Source: Meandrina meandrites
Lineage: Eukaryota; Cnidaria; Anthozoa; Scleractinia; Meandrinidae
Assembly: GCA_963693305.1 (NCBI GenBank)
Contig: OY855904.1
Span: 37,787,417 to 37,851,416, forward strand
Reading direction: 5' to 3'
DNA: 64,000 bases
Shown one piece after another: positions 1 through 10,200 of this stretch (positions within the stretch are counted from its first letter, which is position 1; the number at the start of each line of letters is the position of its first letter). Below the pieces are notes generated by a model that was not told the DNA's origin, made no database searches, and saw only the letters and a list, made by a program, of their open reading frames with translations. The position numbers and the translations under genes were made by a program.

Positions 1-485
1 GTTCTTCTTACAGGTGAACTTATGTCTGGTCTTTCCCATTGAAAATCGTGAACTGCATTAGTGAAAGCACAAGAAATACATTTAGCCCCGGCTGGTGGTT
101 TACTAAACGTGGAAATTTCCTTTCCATCCGGATCCTGCTCGGTTTGTTCAAGTGTGTTTACTTGCAATTGTTGAGCGAATGATTCGTTCAACCTCTTCGA
201 CGCCTGACTTTCAAACTCTTCAAACACTTCTACTGTGAAATCTTTGAACTCATGTCGTTCAAACTGATGTGACAGTGACCTAGAGTTGAAGAATTTGTAT
301 CCCCATCGTAGGTTTGAACGCGTTCCTTTGCCGTTATCGTTGAAGTATGTAAGCACTCTTAGCACACATAATCGAATGGCGTTCGCTGCGTCTTCAGCAC
401 AATAATCCGATCCCCAGTACGAAGGATTACAGTCGATGAGAAACACAATTTGTCGGCAGACGTCTTGAGAAGACTCATCTGACAT
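1..485 (-). CDS. TICRR: Treslin/TICRR homologue, N-terminal part, runs off the window
   Basis: Minus-strand reading from ATG at 485 stays open to base 1, about 161 codons. The reading has the layout of the Treslin N-terminus as I remember the human protein: a short VWA-like start (residues near IVFLIDCNPS), then RWGYKFFNSR, then a DF-x-x-EVFEEFESQ stretch, and later HDFQWERPDISSP, which corresponds to the human DYQWDRPEITSP block. Treslin is a metazoan partner of TopBP1 that helps load CDC45 during replication origin firing in the nucleus, under S-phase CDK control. A strong phase-0 splice donor (CCT followed by GTAAGA) lies at bases 11-6, so the exon may end at base 12; continued coding to base 1 is the alternative. 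The rest of the gene would lie to the left. No TATA box is evident upstream. The match is from memory, but several separate blocks agree. Confidence 0.75.
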   Translation of the reverse strand, partial: MSDESSQDVCRQIVFLIDCNPSYWGSDYCAEDAANAIRLCVLRVLTYFNDNGKGTRSNLRWGYKFFNSRSLSHQFERHEFKDFTVEVFEEFESQASKRLNESFAQQLQVNTLEQTEQDPDGKEISTFSKPPAGAKCISCAFTNAVHDFQWERPDISSPVRR

Positions 486-837
486 ACTTCTCATCGGAAC
501 ACAGACTTTTGCCTAAGTATCCGAGGCTGCTAACGAAAAGTTGTTGAGAACTTGTTTCAATCATTAATGCAATGGGGGTTGTGAAAAGTGAATAGAAAAT
601 TTCCCGCCATTGGGTCACATGATCTGCTAGAAAAAGCACAGGTAACCCAAACTTCGGGGGCTCGGCGGTTTTGAACCCTGCGGGGTGAACAACTATTATA
701 ATTACAGGCAAAATCGCAATTTAATTGGCTACGCAAGGGCGGTCTCATTTTCGATAGATTGCCCTGGGAATGTGTGCAAGTAAAATTGCCGAAATCACAA
801 ACTAAAACTAAAAATATAAACCACTTTCACTGAACTT
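486..837. other. 5' flank of the Treslin gene
   Basis: Upstream DNA of the TICRR start codon. Short open readings on the minus strand here have no recognisable composition or motif and overlap each other in two frames. I see no clear core promoter motif and no repeat; presumably promoter and 5' UTR. Confidence 0.3.
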
Positions 838-1420
838 TTTTGTCGCATAGATCGGTTTCTGTGTTGTGCTAAAGCTGAATAGGCCTTATCATCAAGGTTT
901 TCGACGCCATCTATTCTTGACGGGTAGGCAACGCAGTTAAAAATTACAGCGTTTGTATGGGAATCCGATGGCAATTTTTTTTTTTTTCAAAAATCAAATT
1001 CTGGACAACTTATGAATCATAAAGTTAACATTGGCAAAAAGTTTTTATTCAGCAAGTTTGAAGGATGTAGCTGGGCTAGAAAAAGTTCAGTTACGTTTTT
1101 AATTTTCCATACATTTGCCTATAATTCACTCCCTCGAACCGGGTCAATTTTGCGGAAAAAATATAGACAAATGCATGGAAAATTAACAACGTAACTGAAC
1201 GTTCTCTAGCCCGGCTACATTCTTCAAACTTGGTGAATAAAAACTTTTGCCTAGCATGTTTACTTTACGATTTATAAGTTGTCCAGAATTCAATTTTTTA
1301 AAAAATTATTTGCCATCGGATTCCCATACATTCTAACTGCGTTGCATACCTGACAAGATGGCGCCAAAAACCGTGATAAGGCCTATAAGACAGCTCGCTC
1401 TCGGTTTCTATCGACATTTG
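838..1420. mobile_element. foldback (long inverted-repeat) element
   Basis: The two halves are imperfect reverse complements. The left arm holds GGCAACGCAG, a TATGGGAATCCGATGGCAA block and ACAACTTATGAATC. The right arm returns them in inverted order (TTTGCCATCGGATTCCCATA, then AACTGCGTTGC) and continues outward to AGGCCTTATC versus GATAAGGCCT. Arms are about 230-270 bp around a centre near 1145. Short open readings here (1012-1194, 1358-1624) are by-products of the palindrome. No transposase; looks like a non-autonomous foldback element. The ends are approximate and no clean target duplication was found. Confidence 0.75.
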
Positions 1421-1929
1421 GAATTGGTGGTTGATCGGCGCTTCGCACCAAGCCAACTACCAGCCGGCAGAATCCTCGAGCTTCCTGTCTCACATGATTC
1501 ATATAAACGCTACCCGAGACAAGAGTTTCTGAATACGCGGAAAGTGTTAGAGTGTGTCAACATAATCGGTGGTATTCAATGCAATATAAGTATCTTGGTC
1601 TGCCAGCTAGCGGAATCCGGATGATTCACCTCCAAGTCGATTCTCCTACACGATTTGAGATGTTTCACCTACATTGAGCAAACGTACTAATATTAAAAAT
1701 TGAAGCTTACTTGTAAGACGCTTTGATTTCTCATTTATTTTGTACATAGTATCAGACTGTAACTGCTATGACTTTTAGATGTTTTAGCTTTGAAAGGAAG
1801 GGTGGATTGTAAATTTGAAAAATAGAAGGAAAAATTAGGATTTAATGAAGATTTACCATATGATTTTTGTTTGTCCTCCCCCTCCTCTATCAACCAGTTT
1901 CACAATTCAATTTTATTCAAACTGGATCC

Positions 1930-2161
1930 CATTCTCGTCCCCAGAGGCCGCGATCCTTCTGTTCTGCGCCAGGAATCGAGACCTCTGGCCGCTCCCAATT
2001 TCGGAGCATGCGCAGAGTACTCGTTCTGTGTTTTTCAGCCAATCAGATTTGCCATATTTGACAATGAGTTCGTGAATCGCGGACTTCCGGTGTTAGAGGC
2101 GGCCAGAGGTCTCGATTCCCGGCGCAGACCAGAAGGATCGCGGCCTCTGGGGACGAGAATG
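1930..2161. mobile_element. MITE with 9-bp target site duplication, copy 1
   Basis: A 232-bp element with terminal inverted repeats starting CATTCTCGTCCCCAGAGG and ending in the complementary CCTCTGGGGACGAGAATG. It is flanked on both sides by the same 9 bases, ACTGGATCC (1921-1929 and 2162-2170). A second copy of the same family lies at 41564-41794 with a different 9-bp duplication. Nine-base duplications are typical of Mutator-like (MULE) transposons, so I infer a MULE-mobilised MITE. No coding capacity; several overlapping short open readings are artefacts. Confidence 0.9.
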
Positions 2162-2170
2162 ACTGGATCC

Positions 2171-3382
2171 TCCTTAGTAATAAATTAGTAACAAATCAAT
2201 GCCAGATCAAGAAACCTCCTGCTGAGTAATGGCTCCCCTGTGTGGCCCAAAGGACAGACAATACCATACCATACCATACCCGCCTATCCCCCAACATCCC
2301 AACTTCTTTCAGCTCATCTAAATCGGTCCCCAGACTTCTGGGATATGCTTGTACGACTGAGCTCAATATAACTTATTCAATGTTTTGAACATATAAGGTC
2401 ATGTAATGGGAAACCTTCACCTATCTCAAAAGATACATTTTATTATAAATCCTCATAGTTGCCTCAACAAGCAGCAACGTCGACGATATACTCCTCTATA
2501 AGTGACAGGAATGAATTTTTAAAATATCGTAAAGGTGACAGATTTATACTATAACATGTTACTGAATACGTATGACAGGTAACTCAGCAAACAATCTGTT
2601 GAAAATTGTGCTTAATAATGATTTGGAAAAATTTGACAATTTTACATATACCAAAGTTCCTAATTTATGCCAAAAAGAAAACTATGATGATGTAAAATAA
2701 ATTCCAATAAATCTCATAATGTAGCTAGTGCATCAATGCAAATTTGTTCTTTAAAGTGTATATGACATGAAATATTTTGTGGTGCCAAGTTTAAAGAACA
2801 CTGCTTCAATATTTCCAGAGATGTTTTTCATTCAGTATTTGACCATTTTTTAATTGCAAATCTTATGACGTCATCACTGATCTAATTTGCCTAAGACAAA
2901 AATGTCAATATCTCTGGAACGAAAAAAGATATTTCGAAAAGAAAAACGCCATTCTTCTGTATTTTGAAAGGCCTTTCAAATAAGCAGAAAATATTTTTCA
3001 TGTCATACACACTTTAAGACATTAGAATAAGATATTTTTGAGCCAAAAAATACTTTTAAATACAAGCTGGTAGAACATCCTTTGCATGGCTTCCTGGGAT
3101 TTCCTGTCAATTTTAATTTCAATAATTGTATCAAGGCAGATGTAGCATATCTCGACTGAATATATTGAAAGATGAACTAAATTAGTAAGTAGTTTATCAG
3201 GTTTTATATTGCTTGGCAGAAATCATTAACTACCAATTGTTGTTTTGAAAATCGAGCAAAATTCACGATGTATAAAAACCAAAAGTCAACAAACATTTTA
3301 AACCTTACTCTTGTAAACTGATCAAACTAACTCTAGTACTAGTCCGTTCACTCCAATCGTAAAGTTGAAAACGGCAAAGCGA
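2171..3382. other. intergenic region between Treslin and the P450
   Basis: AT-rich sequence with no credible coding region. It holds a short run of ATACC repeats near 2260-2280. No RNA gene was seen. Confidence 0.5.
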
Positions 3383-3388
3383 TTTATT
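3383..3388 (-). terminator. candidate polyadenylation signal of the P450 gene
   Basis: AATAAA on the minus strand about 180 nt downstream of the P450 stop codon. Position fits a short 3' UTR; the motif alone is common in AT-rich DNA, so this is only a candidate. Confidence 0.4.
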
Positions 3389-3568
3389 TTTATCAATGGA
3401 AATAATGTCCATCTGTAGGGCAAGGACAACCAAAATCATTAAAACTGTTTTAAAAAAAATACTTAAAACTATGAAAAAGTCATAATAGAAATATCAGTCT
3501 ACACACGAACATCAAGCGGCTGTGTCAAAAATCATTCATTAGTGAACAAGTTCTAAATAGTTCGACAG

Positions 3569-5131
3569 TTATTGTTCAAAGTTTCGTTCATTAACTTGCA
3601 CCTTGAATGGGTAAGGCTTCAGGGTCAATCCATACTTTCCATCGAGGTTTAGTGGTTCATTGCTTGATGGAAGCTGGAAATGAAGACGCTGCAGGAGGCA
3701 GCCGAGGAACATAAACAACTCAGCTTTGGCAAGGGTAGCACCAAGACAGCGTCTTCCACCAGTTGAGAAGGGAAGCAAGGAGGCCTGCTGGTTCACCAGA
3801 AGTTGCCCCTCCTCGTCAAGGAAGCGGTACGGGTTAAAAATCTCTGGCTGATGGAAGGTTTTTGGGTCGTGATTTACAGCCCAGAGATTCACCAGCACAG
3901 TCGTTCCTTTCGGTACATGGTAACCAACTACTGTGGAGTCCTCTGTGGTGTAGTGTGGGAGGGCCAGCGGAAGAATAGTAGCCTTTCGCAGGACCTCCAG
4001 CACAGTGGCTTGTAGCAGAGGTAGTCTTGCACGGTCTTGTAGGGTGGGAAGGCGATCTGTTCCTATCTCGCGCTTCAGTTCCGCTTGCAAGTCTTCTTGT
4101 AGTCCAGGTTCTGAAAGGATAAGAAGCAGCGCCCAGCTCAAGGTGGTAGACACTGTTTCAATCCCCGCGCCAAAAGTATCGGCCAAAATTGTAACTAGCG
4201 AGTCTTCATCTAATTGCATCTCACCAGTTTTTTGTTTTGACTTATTCATCGTGTCGTGTTTCCCAGTGCTAGACATGTCCTCTCTGATGATTTTCTCCAA
4301 GCATGCAGCCACATTAACACCAGCCTCTTGAATGTCTACATGCCGCCGCAGCCTATAAACGTTTCCTACAAAGTCCAACAGCTCTTTCACGGAGGCTTTC
4401 ATAGCTTTGCACTGCTTTCGAAGCGCAAAATGAAGCCACGGGAAAAAGTCTAGCAAATTTATAGCGGCATTGTTCTCGGTAAAGTCAGCTGCTTTCTTCA
4501 TAAGGCTTTGGAACGCCATAGTATAGTCTTCTTTTAAATTGTCTCCAAACACTAGTCTAAATGCAAAGTTAATGACGGTATATGTTAGGTGTGGAGACAA
4601 GTCGTGAGCTTCGGAGGTGCTTTCTGTCAGTAGGCTGCATAACTTCTCTGATTCTTGTTGAGCCAAAGTGTTAAAGCGATTTACATCACTAAAAACAGAA
4701 TGCAAAGCACGGATAGCCAGTTTCTTGTTTCTGTGGTGCAATGGGCCAAAGTCGCCAAATGCTATGCTCTTACCTCCAATACTGTTTATTTGAAAATTGT
4801 GGAAGGGTGGTCTAGCCGAGAAATGTGCAGCCTTTTTCGAGAGAGCCTCTTTAACGGCATCTTGGCTGTTCAAAACGATCGCTTTCCTCCAACCAAGGCG
4901 AATGGAAAAGACACTTCCGTAAACTTTGGCCATCTTTGATAAAGTGAGGTGCGGAGAGTCGCCGAGATGAAGCAGGCTCCCGACTAGTGGTAAACCGAGC
5001 GGCCCCGGAGGACTGTCGCCTCTCCAAATGTTGGACAATCCCAAAGAGAGCAGCACGAAAGTAACAGCCAAGCAAAGGCAAACCAAATAAAATAGCCAGC
5101 TTTCTTGGAACACTGAGATGATGTCTTCCAT
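3569..5131 (-). CDS. cytochrome P450, clan 2 type (CYP1/2/17-like), single exon
   Basis: A 520-aa reading from ATG at 5131. An N-terminal hydrophobic anchor (about residues 10-33) is followed by the proline-rich hinge PPGPLGLPLVG, as in microsomal P450s held on the ER membrane. The I-helix oxygen-activation motif is AGIET within FGAGIETVSTTLSWA. The K-helix ExxR is EVLR, the PERF-like segment is FNPYRFLD, and the haem loop is FSTGGRRCLG with the thiolate cysteine at residue 462. Length and motif spacing are normal for the family, so the enzyme looks intact: a haem monooxygenase using NADPH-P450 reductase. The closest look is to CYP17/CYP1-type clan 2 enzymes; substrate (steroid, xenobiotic or other) cannot be told. 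The coding region has no intron, unlike vertebrate relatives. A TATA box at 5211-5222 supports the start. Confidence 0.95.
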   Translation of the reverse strand: MEDIISVFQESWLFYLVCLCLAVTFVLLSLGLSNIWRGDSPPGPLGLPLVGSLLHLGDSPHLTLSKMAKVYGSVFSIRLGWRKAIVLNSQDAVKEALSKKAAHFSARPPFHNFQINSIGGKSIAFGDFGPLHHRNKKLAIRALHSVFSDVNRFNTLAQQESEKLCSLLTESTSEAHDLSPHLTYTVINFAFRLVFGDNLKEDYTMAFQSLMKKAADFTENNAAINLLDFFPWLHFALRKQCKAMKASVKELLDFVGNVYRLRRHVDIQEAGVNVAACLEKIIREDMSSTGKHDTMNKSKQKTGEMQLDEDSLVTILADTFGAGIETVSTTLSWALLLILSEPGLQEDLQAELKREIGTDRLPTLQDRARLPLLQATVLEVLRKATILPLALPHYTTEDSTVVGYHVPKGTTVLVNLWAVNHDPKTFHQPEIFNPYRFLDEEGQLLVNQQASLLPFSTGGRRCLGATLAKAELFMFLGCLLQRLHFQLPSSNEPLNLDGKYGLTLKPYPFKVQVNERNFEQ

Positions 5132-5210
5132 GTCAACGATCCTTAGATAGCCAAGAACGCTTAATCAGGGTGTTGTAACAAATTGTGCTTCAGCTTTGCA
5201 GCCCTGGTGG

Positions 5211-5222
5211 TATTTATATACC
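5211..5222 (-). promoter_or_regulatory. TATA box of the P450 gene
   Basis: Minus-strand GGTATATAAATACC, about 80 bp upstream of the P450 start codon, leaving room for a transcription start near 5185 and a short 5' UTR. A good match to the TATA consensus in the right place and orientation. A TATA promoter fits an inducible or tissue-restricted P450. Confidence 0.7.
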
Positions 5223-7224
5223 TAAATTCCCTGTAACCTTGGTTGTTTACTTGATTGTGTCCCAATGTCAAGGTCGCTAGTCACACTTGAAAGGCTCTGT
5301 TTATCTAACAAACAGATAGAGCGTGTCTCGGTTAGGGCCTGAATCACGGAATCAAACGCTTCTAACTTTAGCAAGCCCACTCGGAGTTAAGAGATTTTTT
5401 CTAAAACATTTATACAACTGGTACTTCACATACAGATTGTTACAATCGTCAATGATTTCGTGATAGCTCACAAGTTGTCAACACCCACCCACCTCCAGCT
5501 ACATCCCCCGTCCCGTTCAGCTACATTATTTCACTGTATCCCATTGTAAGTAAACAACGTGGAAATAAGTTCACTTATGAAGAGCCCGCTCAGCCTGACG
5601 CCAGTTTTTGCGTCTGGAATTAGATTTAAAGGAATGTTCATAGTCGTGGGTGTACAAAGAGCAAAAAATCAGTGAGACCAATATCTAGTCTGTACTACCC
5701 ACTTTTGATAATGAGTGATGATTAGTTACTTGCGTGACCCGGAAAATAAGTAGAGTCACCTTGGCTCTCATCGATCAACTGCCGTCGGCAATTTTATGTG
5801 TTAACGATTATCGTCAAAAAATGCCGCAGCTTTCAACCTTGAAAAACAGCCCGTGTTTATTTTCGTCCAAGGGCACCCGGCTAAAAACCAATGCGATCAT
5901 TTTGCTAAAGGGTTCTAATCAGGAAAGAGATTATACAAAGAATGAGTACACTTCATTTATGGCTACTTTAAACCTACAAATCTATCAGTGCACGCATTCT
6001 AGTGCAAAAATGAAAAGCTTGAGTATATAGTGTAGTACATTAGTAAAGGTAAAGAGGGAAATAAAGTGTGGTGTTACTGAAGTTACAAATCTTCACATTG
6101 CAAACAAACCTTAAGGCTATAAATATCACTTTTAACCTTGACAGTGAAAATAAAAAGGAAAGAATAGAAGTTATTAATTAAGGTTATGAAAAGAGTCTAT
6201 ACAAAATGTTTGTACATATATATATATAGCCAAGGTCAGGGCCGGAAAAAAAACTCTTACTCAATATTGTAACAATCGGGCTTCTGACTCTTGAGAAATA
6301 AATATCAGTTTCAACCTTGACTTTCACAATGTAAAGAATAGACGTTTGTTTTTCCTTTGTGGGTGTCAACATCGACTCTTTTGTGACTGACCAACTGACC
6401 GCGGGTAATTAGTTTTCAAACTGACATCTTAGTCTGCTGCTAAGGAAAGGACATGCACACGCTCACGAGATTAACTACTGAGCCGATTGTGAAATGTGTC
6501 TTAACAGCCATTTCCTTCTTACTTTTAAAGCTACCAGCAATCAGTTTGAAACTGATCGAGTACATAATTGGGTGATATCATTAGACTGAACAGTTTCAGC
6601 GAAAATATCGAGGAATGCGGAAAGTTTCCGAATCACTCGACACCCTTATAGCGAAAATTAAACAATGAACAGGCTCTTTGCTTAGGCTTAGTAGCCGCAA
6701 AATGTATCATATGTGATCCCAAGGTCACACAAATTAAGTGGGTTAGTAGCGGTGTTCCACGTGGTTAACTAATCCTCAGTTTTGCCTATTTACGTCATAG
6801 CGAGACACGTATGGGTCACGTATGACCTTTGAAGAAAATTTCTTAATAATGGTTTGCAACTATTTAGCTTCCAAAAATATATATCTAATTGAGAGAGATA
6901 ACTATACTTATTTGGCTCCTAATACTGCACTACATGGATAATAAACTGCTGAATCACCCGGGGGAGGGAGTGTCCTCCCACATGTGGGCTACTAGTTATG
7001 TTCTCAGATGTTCTGCGGGATCAGATTCGAAATTCTTCGTTTTATAAAGGTTAAAATCAGTTCTCTTAGACAGTTCAGCGTGTAGTATCACTATTTATGT
7101 TTACTGACTGTTTTGTTTTGAAAAGAAAATTGACTCGCCCTACGGACATGTAAGAGTAAGTCAAACAGAGCAAAACTCATCAAAATATCTATACAATAAA
7201 CTGACACTTTCTAATAATATATAT
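5223..7224. other. intergenic region upstream of the P450
   Basis: About 2 kb with no credible gene. It contains a short TATATATA run near 6216-6228. The longest open reading (5734-6030, +) has no recognisable domain or start context and I treat it as chance. Regulatory DNA of the P450 is expected in its left part. Confidence 0.4.
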
Positions 7225-10200
7225 TTATTGGTCCATTTTACTTTCAAGTTCTGCGATGTCCTGTTCAAGTTGACAAACTTCGTCTCCCTCGTTTTGTTCT
7301 TCGGCGTCTATTTTACTCTTAATTTCAGCGATGTTCTGTCGGAGTCGACAAGCTTCGTCGCTCCAGCGTTGATTGCGTGACGCAGCTTCTTGTACCTGAC
7401 GCTTCAGCCGGGTCATCTGGGCTTTGTTACGCTTCTGAAGACAAAAGGTTCTTGAAAATTATTTATGTTTCGTAATCCCTCCACAGTCCTCTTAAGATCC
7501 TGCATGGGAACGGTATGAGTCGACCTGCGTCGACCGTGTGGATGTAAAAGACTTTGCATGCTGTCATGCTACAAATGTTTCTCACAAAATGGAAATAAAA
7601 TACGTAAAGTCCTGCATTGTTTAACCATTAGTAACCAAGCTTTTCGGAATGGACGATGCCACATCTGCTCTAGTTTAGGCCTGCATTAGGTCGAATCTGC
7701 TTTGATTTTTAGATGAAATTAGGCCTAATTAGATTCACGCTTAGGTTAGGGATAGGTTCATCTATTAGATGTAACAGTTAAGAAAGCCACCTTATATAAT
7801 AATTTTTTCGTGGGTTTGGCGGATCAACGTGGTGGTGCAGTGGTAAGAGAAGGATCCTAGCATGCTAGAGGTTCCGGGGGTGACGTGCAATTTTCATTTT
7901 TCTTTTTAGCAGAAAAAAATTTCGATGATAGTAAAAAAAAGTGTCACTAAAATGGCATTGACCGTTTACGAAACGGACACGTGAGCCGCCGTCATGGTAG
8001 GCGAGGTGTAAACACAGGCAGACAAGGCTCTGTGTTTGAGACCGTGTGACGTAAGCGTCACGGTACGCGCTATTTGATCTCATACATTCACTGTAATTTG
8101 TAACGACTGACCTCGGCTTGATCCAACTGATCGCGAGAAATGCTCCATAAAATACTGGATTTTGCATCTTTTACTCCCAAATTGTGATCTACTGTAAGCC
8201 AGATAAATAAAGTTCACTATCGTTTTTCTTTTTGGAGGTATTTTTTCCTCTTTCTCTTACTTTTGTTTGGGGTCGGTGACGGCTAGCGAGGAATTAACGT
8301 CCAAAAAAACCCATAAAATCGCAAAATACCTCGCAAAAGAAAAAAGATAAGTGAACTTTATTTATCTGGCTTACAGTAGATCACAATTTGGGATTGAAAG
8401 ATGCAAAATCCAGTATTTTATGGGGCATTTCTCGCGATCAGTTGGATCAAGCCGAGGTCAGTCGTTACAAATTACAGTGAATGTACGAGATCAAACAGCA
8501 CGTACCGTGACGCTTACGTCACACGGTCTCAAACACAGAGCCTTGTCGGCCTGTGGTGTAAAAACACAGGAACCTTTCTACATGCCAAAGTTTAAGAGGT
8601 TTCTTGATGGGCGGCGTTTTTACCATCGTGAAAATACAGTAAGCCTCATGAACTACATCAAAACAGCAGCCATCTGTCATGACTGGGAACTTACGTGCAA
8701 TGTTTCAATCTCTCTGTTCAGTTGTGCTTGCCGCTCGTTTTCCCTTTGAAGCTGTCAATGCAAAAGTGTTGGAAACTGCGTTATTTCCTGCGTGACCGTG
8801 ATTGATAGAGAAACTTTCGCGACATTGAGTGACCTTCGCTGATTAGCATGCACTCTAGCTAGTATAGTATTGCACAATCAGTTATTAAACAAGAAATTCC
8901 GGTATAAAAAGCCTGGCCAGCTACTAAAGTCCCCAGAAGGGGTACTCCGGATTTCAAGTGACGGGCTCTAGTGATGTTAAACCTGATGAAGGATGATATA
9001 AGATGATATAATGAATAAACAAACACAAACATTCAATTTATAATGATTTTAATGTTTAAAATTTCAAGGGTCAGAAATTCGGCATGGGATTTTTAGGGGT
9101 TTATTTTTGGTCCAGGGATTTTTTTGGGTTTTGTTGGAAGCCCTAGGATTTTTTTGGGTCTTGATTTTTGCTCCCATTCGATCATCCCCGTCACCTGAAA
9201 TCCCGAGTATCCCCCCTGCGCTAAAGTCCCGAAACTATTAGAAGAAAGAAGATTATTTTTGAAACACCAACAGACAGTTGACTCCCACGCAAGAGCACCC
9301 CCAGGTAGTCAGGGGACTTTTTGGGTGTCCATATACTAATTTTTAACTTCAAATTCTAATTTTAAAATCACATTAAATCTTTAATATTTCTTATTTCTCC
9401 AAATTTTACTAACCCTTTGAGAAAAATTATCTGTTTCCAAACATCCCCCAAAATCACCAAAAAAATTTACAAAACACCGCTTAACATAGCTTTGTGAAAT
9501 GAGCATAGAGCTTCTGGATTACTTGAAACGCAGACGAGATATTCGCATTAAACCAAGTTTAGCGGTGGAAAAACAGGCTTCAGGTGTACCCCCGCCTTAA
9601 AATGAGGAGCTACATTGTACGTCACGGGCAACGCATCTTGAAAAAACTGGCAATTTTTGTCAAGTTTGTTGGTCGTAATCGGCCTTAAACCTCGTCAGTC
9701 GAAACCATCCTTGGTTATTTTCGCGTTTTTATTACTCTATTGCTGTTTTCCTGTTTTAGAAAACTATTATTTTGAGGTTTCCGTCAATTTCGAAGTAATC
9801 AGAAAAATGACCAAAATCATCGTGACATTGCTCCTTTAAGGTGGCCCGCAGCTATTTTTTGGGAAAGGAGGAGCTCTTTTCTAAATCGAGTTTTGGGCAC
9901 GTAAACCTCAACCGATTTTTCTGATTTTTGGCAATCAAAATAACAAATGTTCAAATTTTATATAGCTTTAAATTTACGGCAAACAAAGCAAACGATCACG
10001 AGATATTAGCGCTTTTGAAAAAATATAGTTATGGAAAAAAACGCGAATATTTTCCAAACGCGCGACGATAGATTTTTTTCTAATTAATGTCAACTAGTTC
10101 AAATTATCCAAGTTTTAATGTGAGCAAGTTTCAACTAAATCGGCTGGGTAGAAATTGCTGCACAGTTGACAGTTGACAGTTGAACTTGAACATTTGTTAT

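Noticed and set aside
4005..4939. Plus-strand open readings of 65-108 codons opposite the P450
   Set aside because: They are antisense shadows of the intact P450 coding sequence.
7815..7880. tRNA-like stretch with GTGGTGCAGTGGTAAGAG and GAGGTTCCGGGG
   Set aside because: A- and B-box-like words are present, but the arms do not fold into a cloverleaf and I could not define SINE ends; possibly a truncated SINE.
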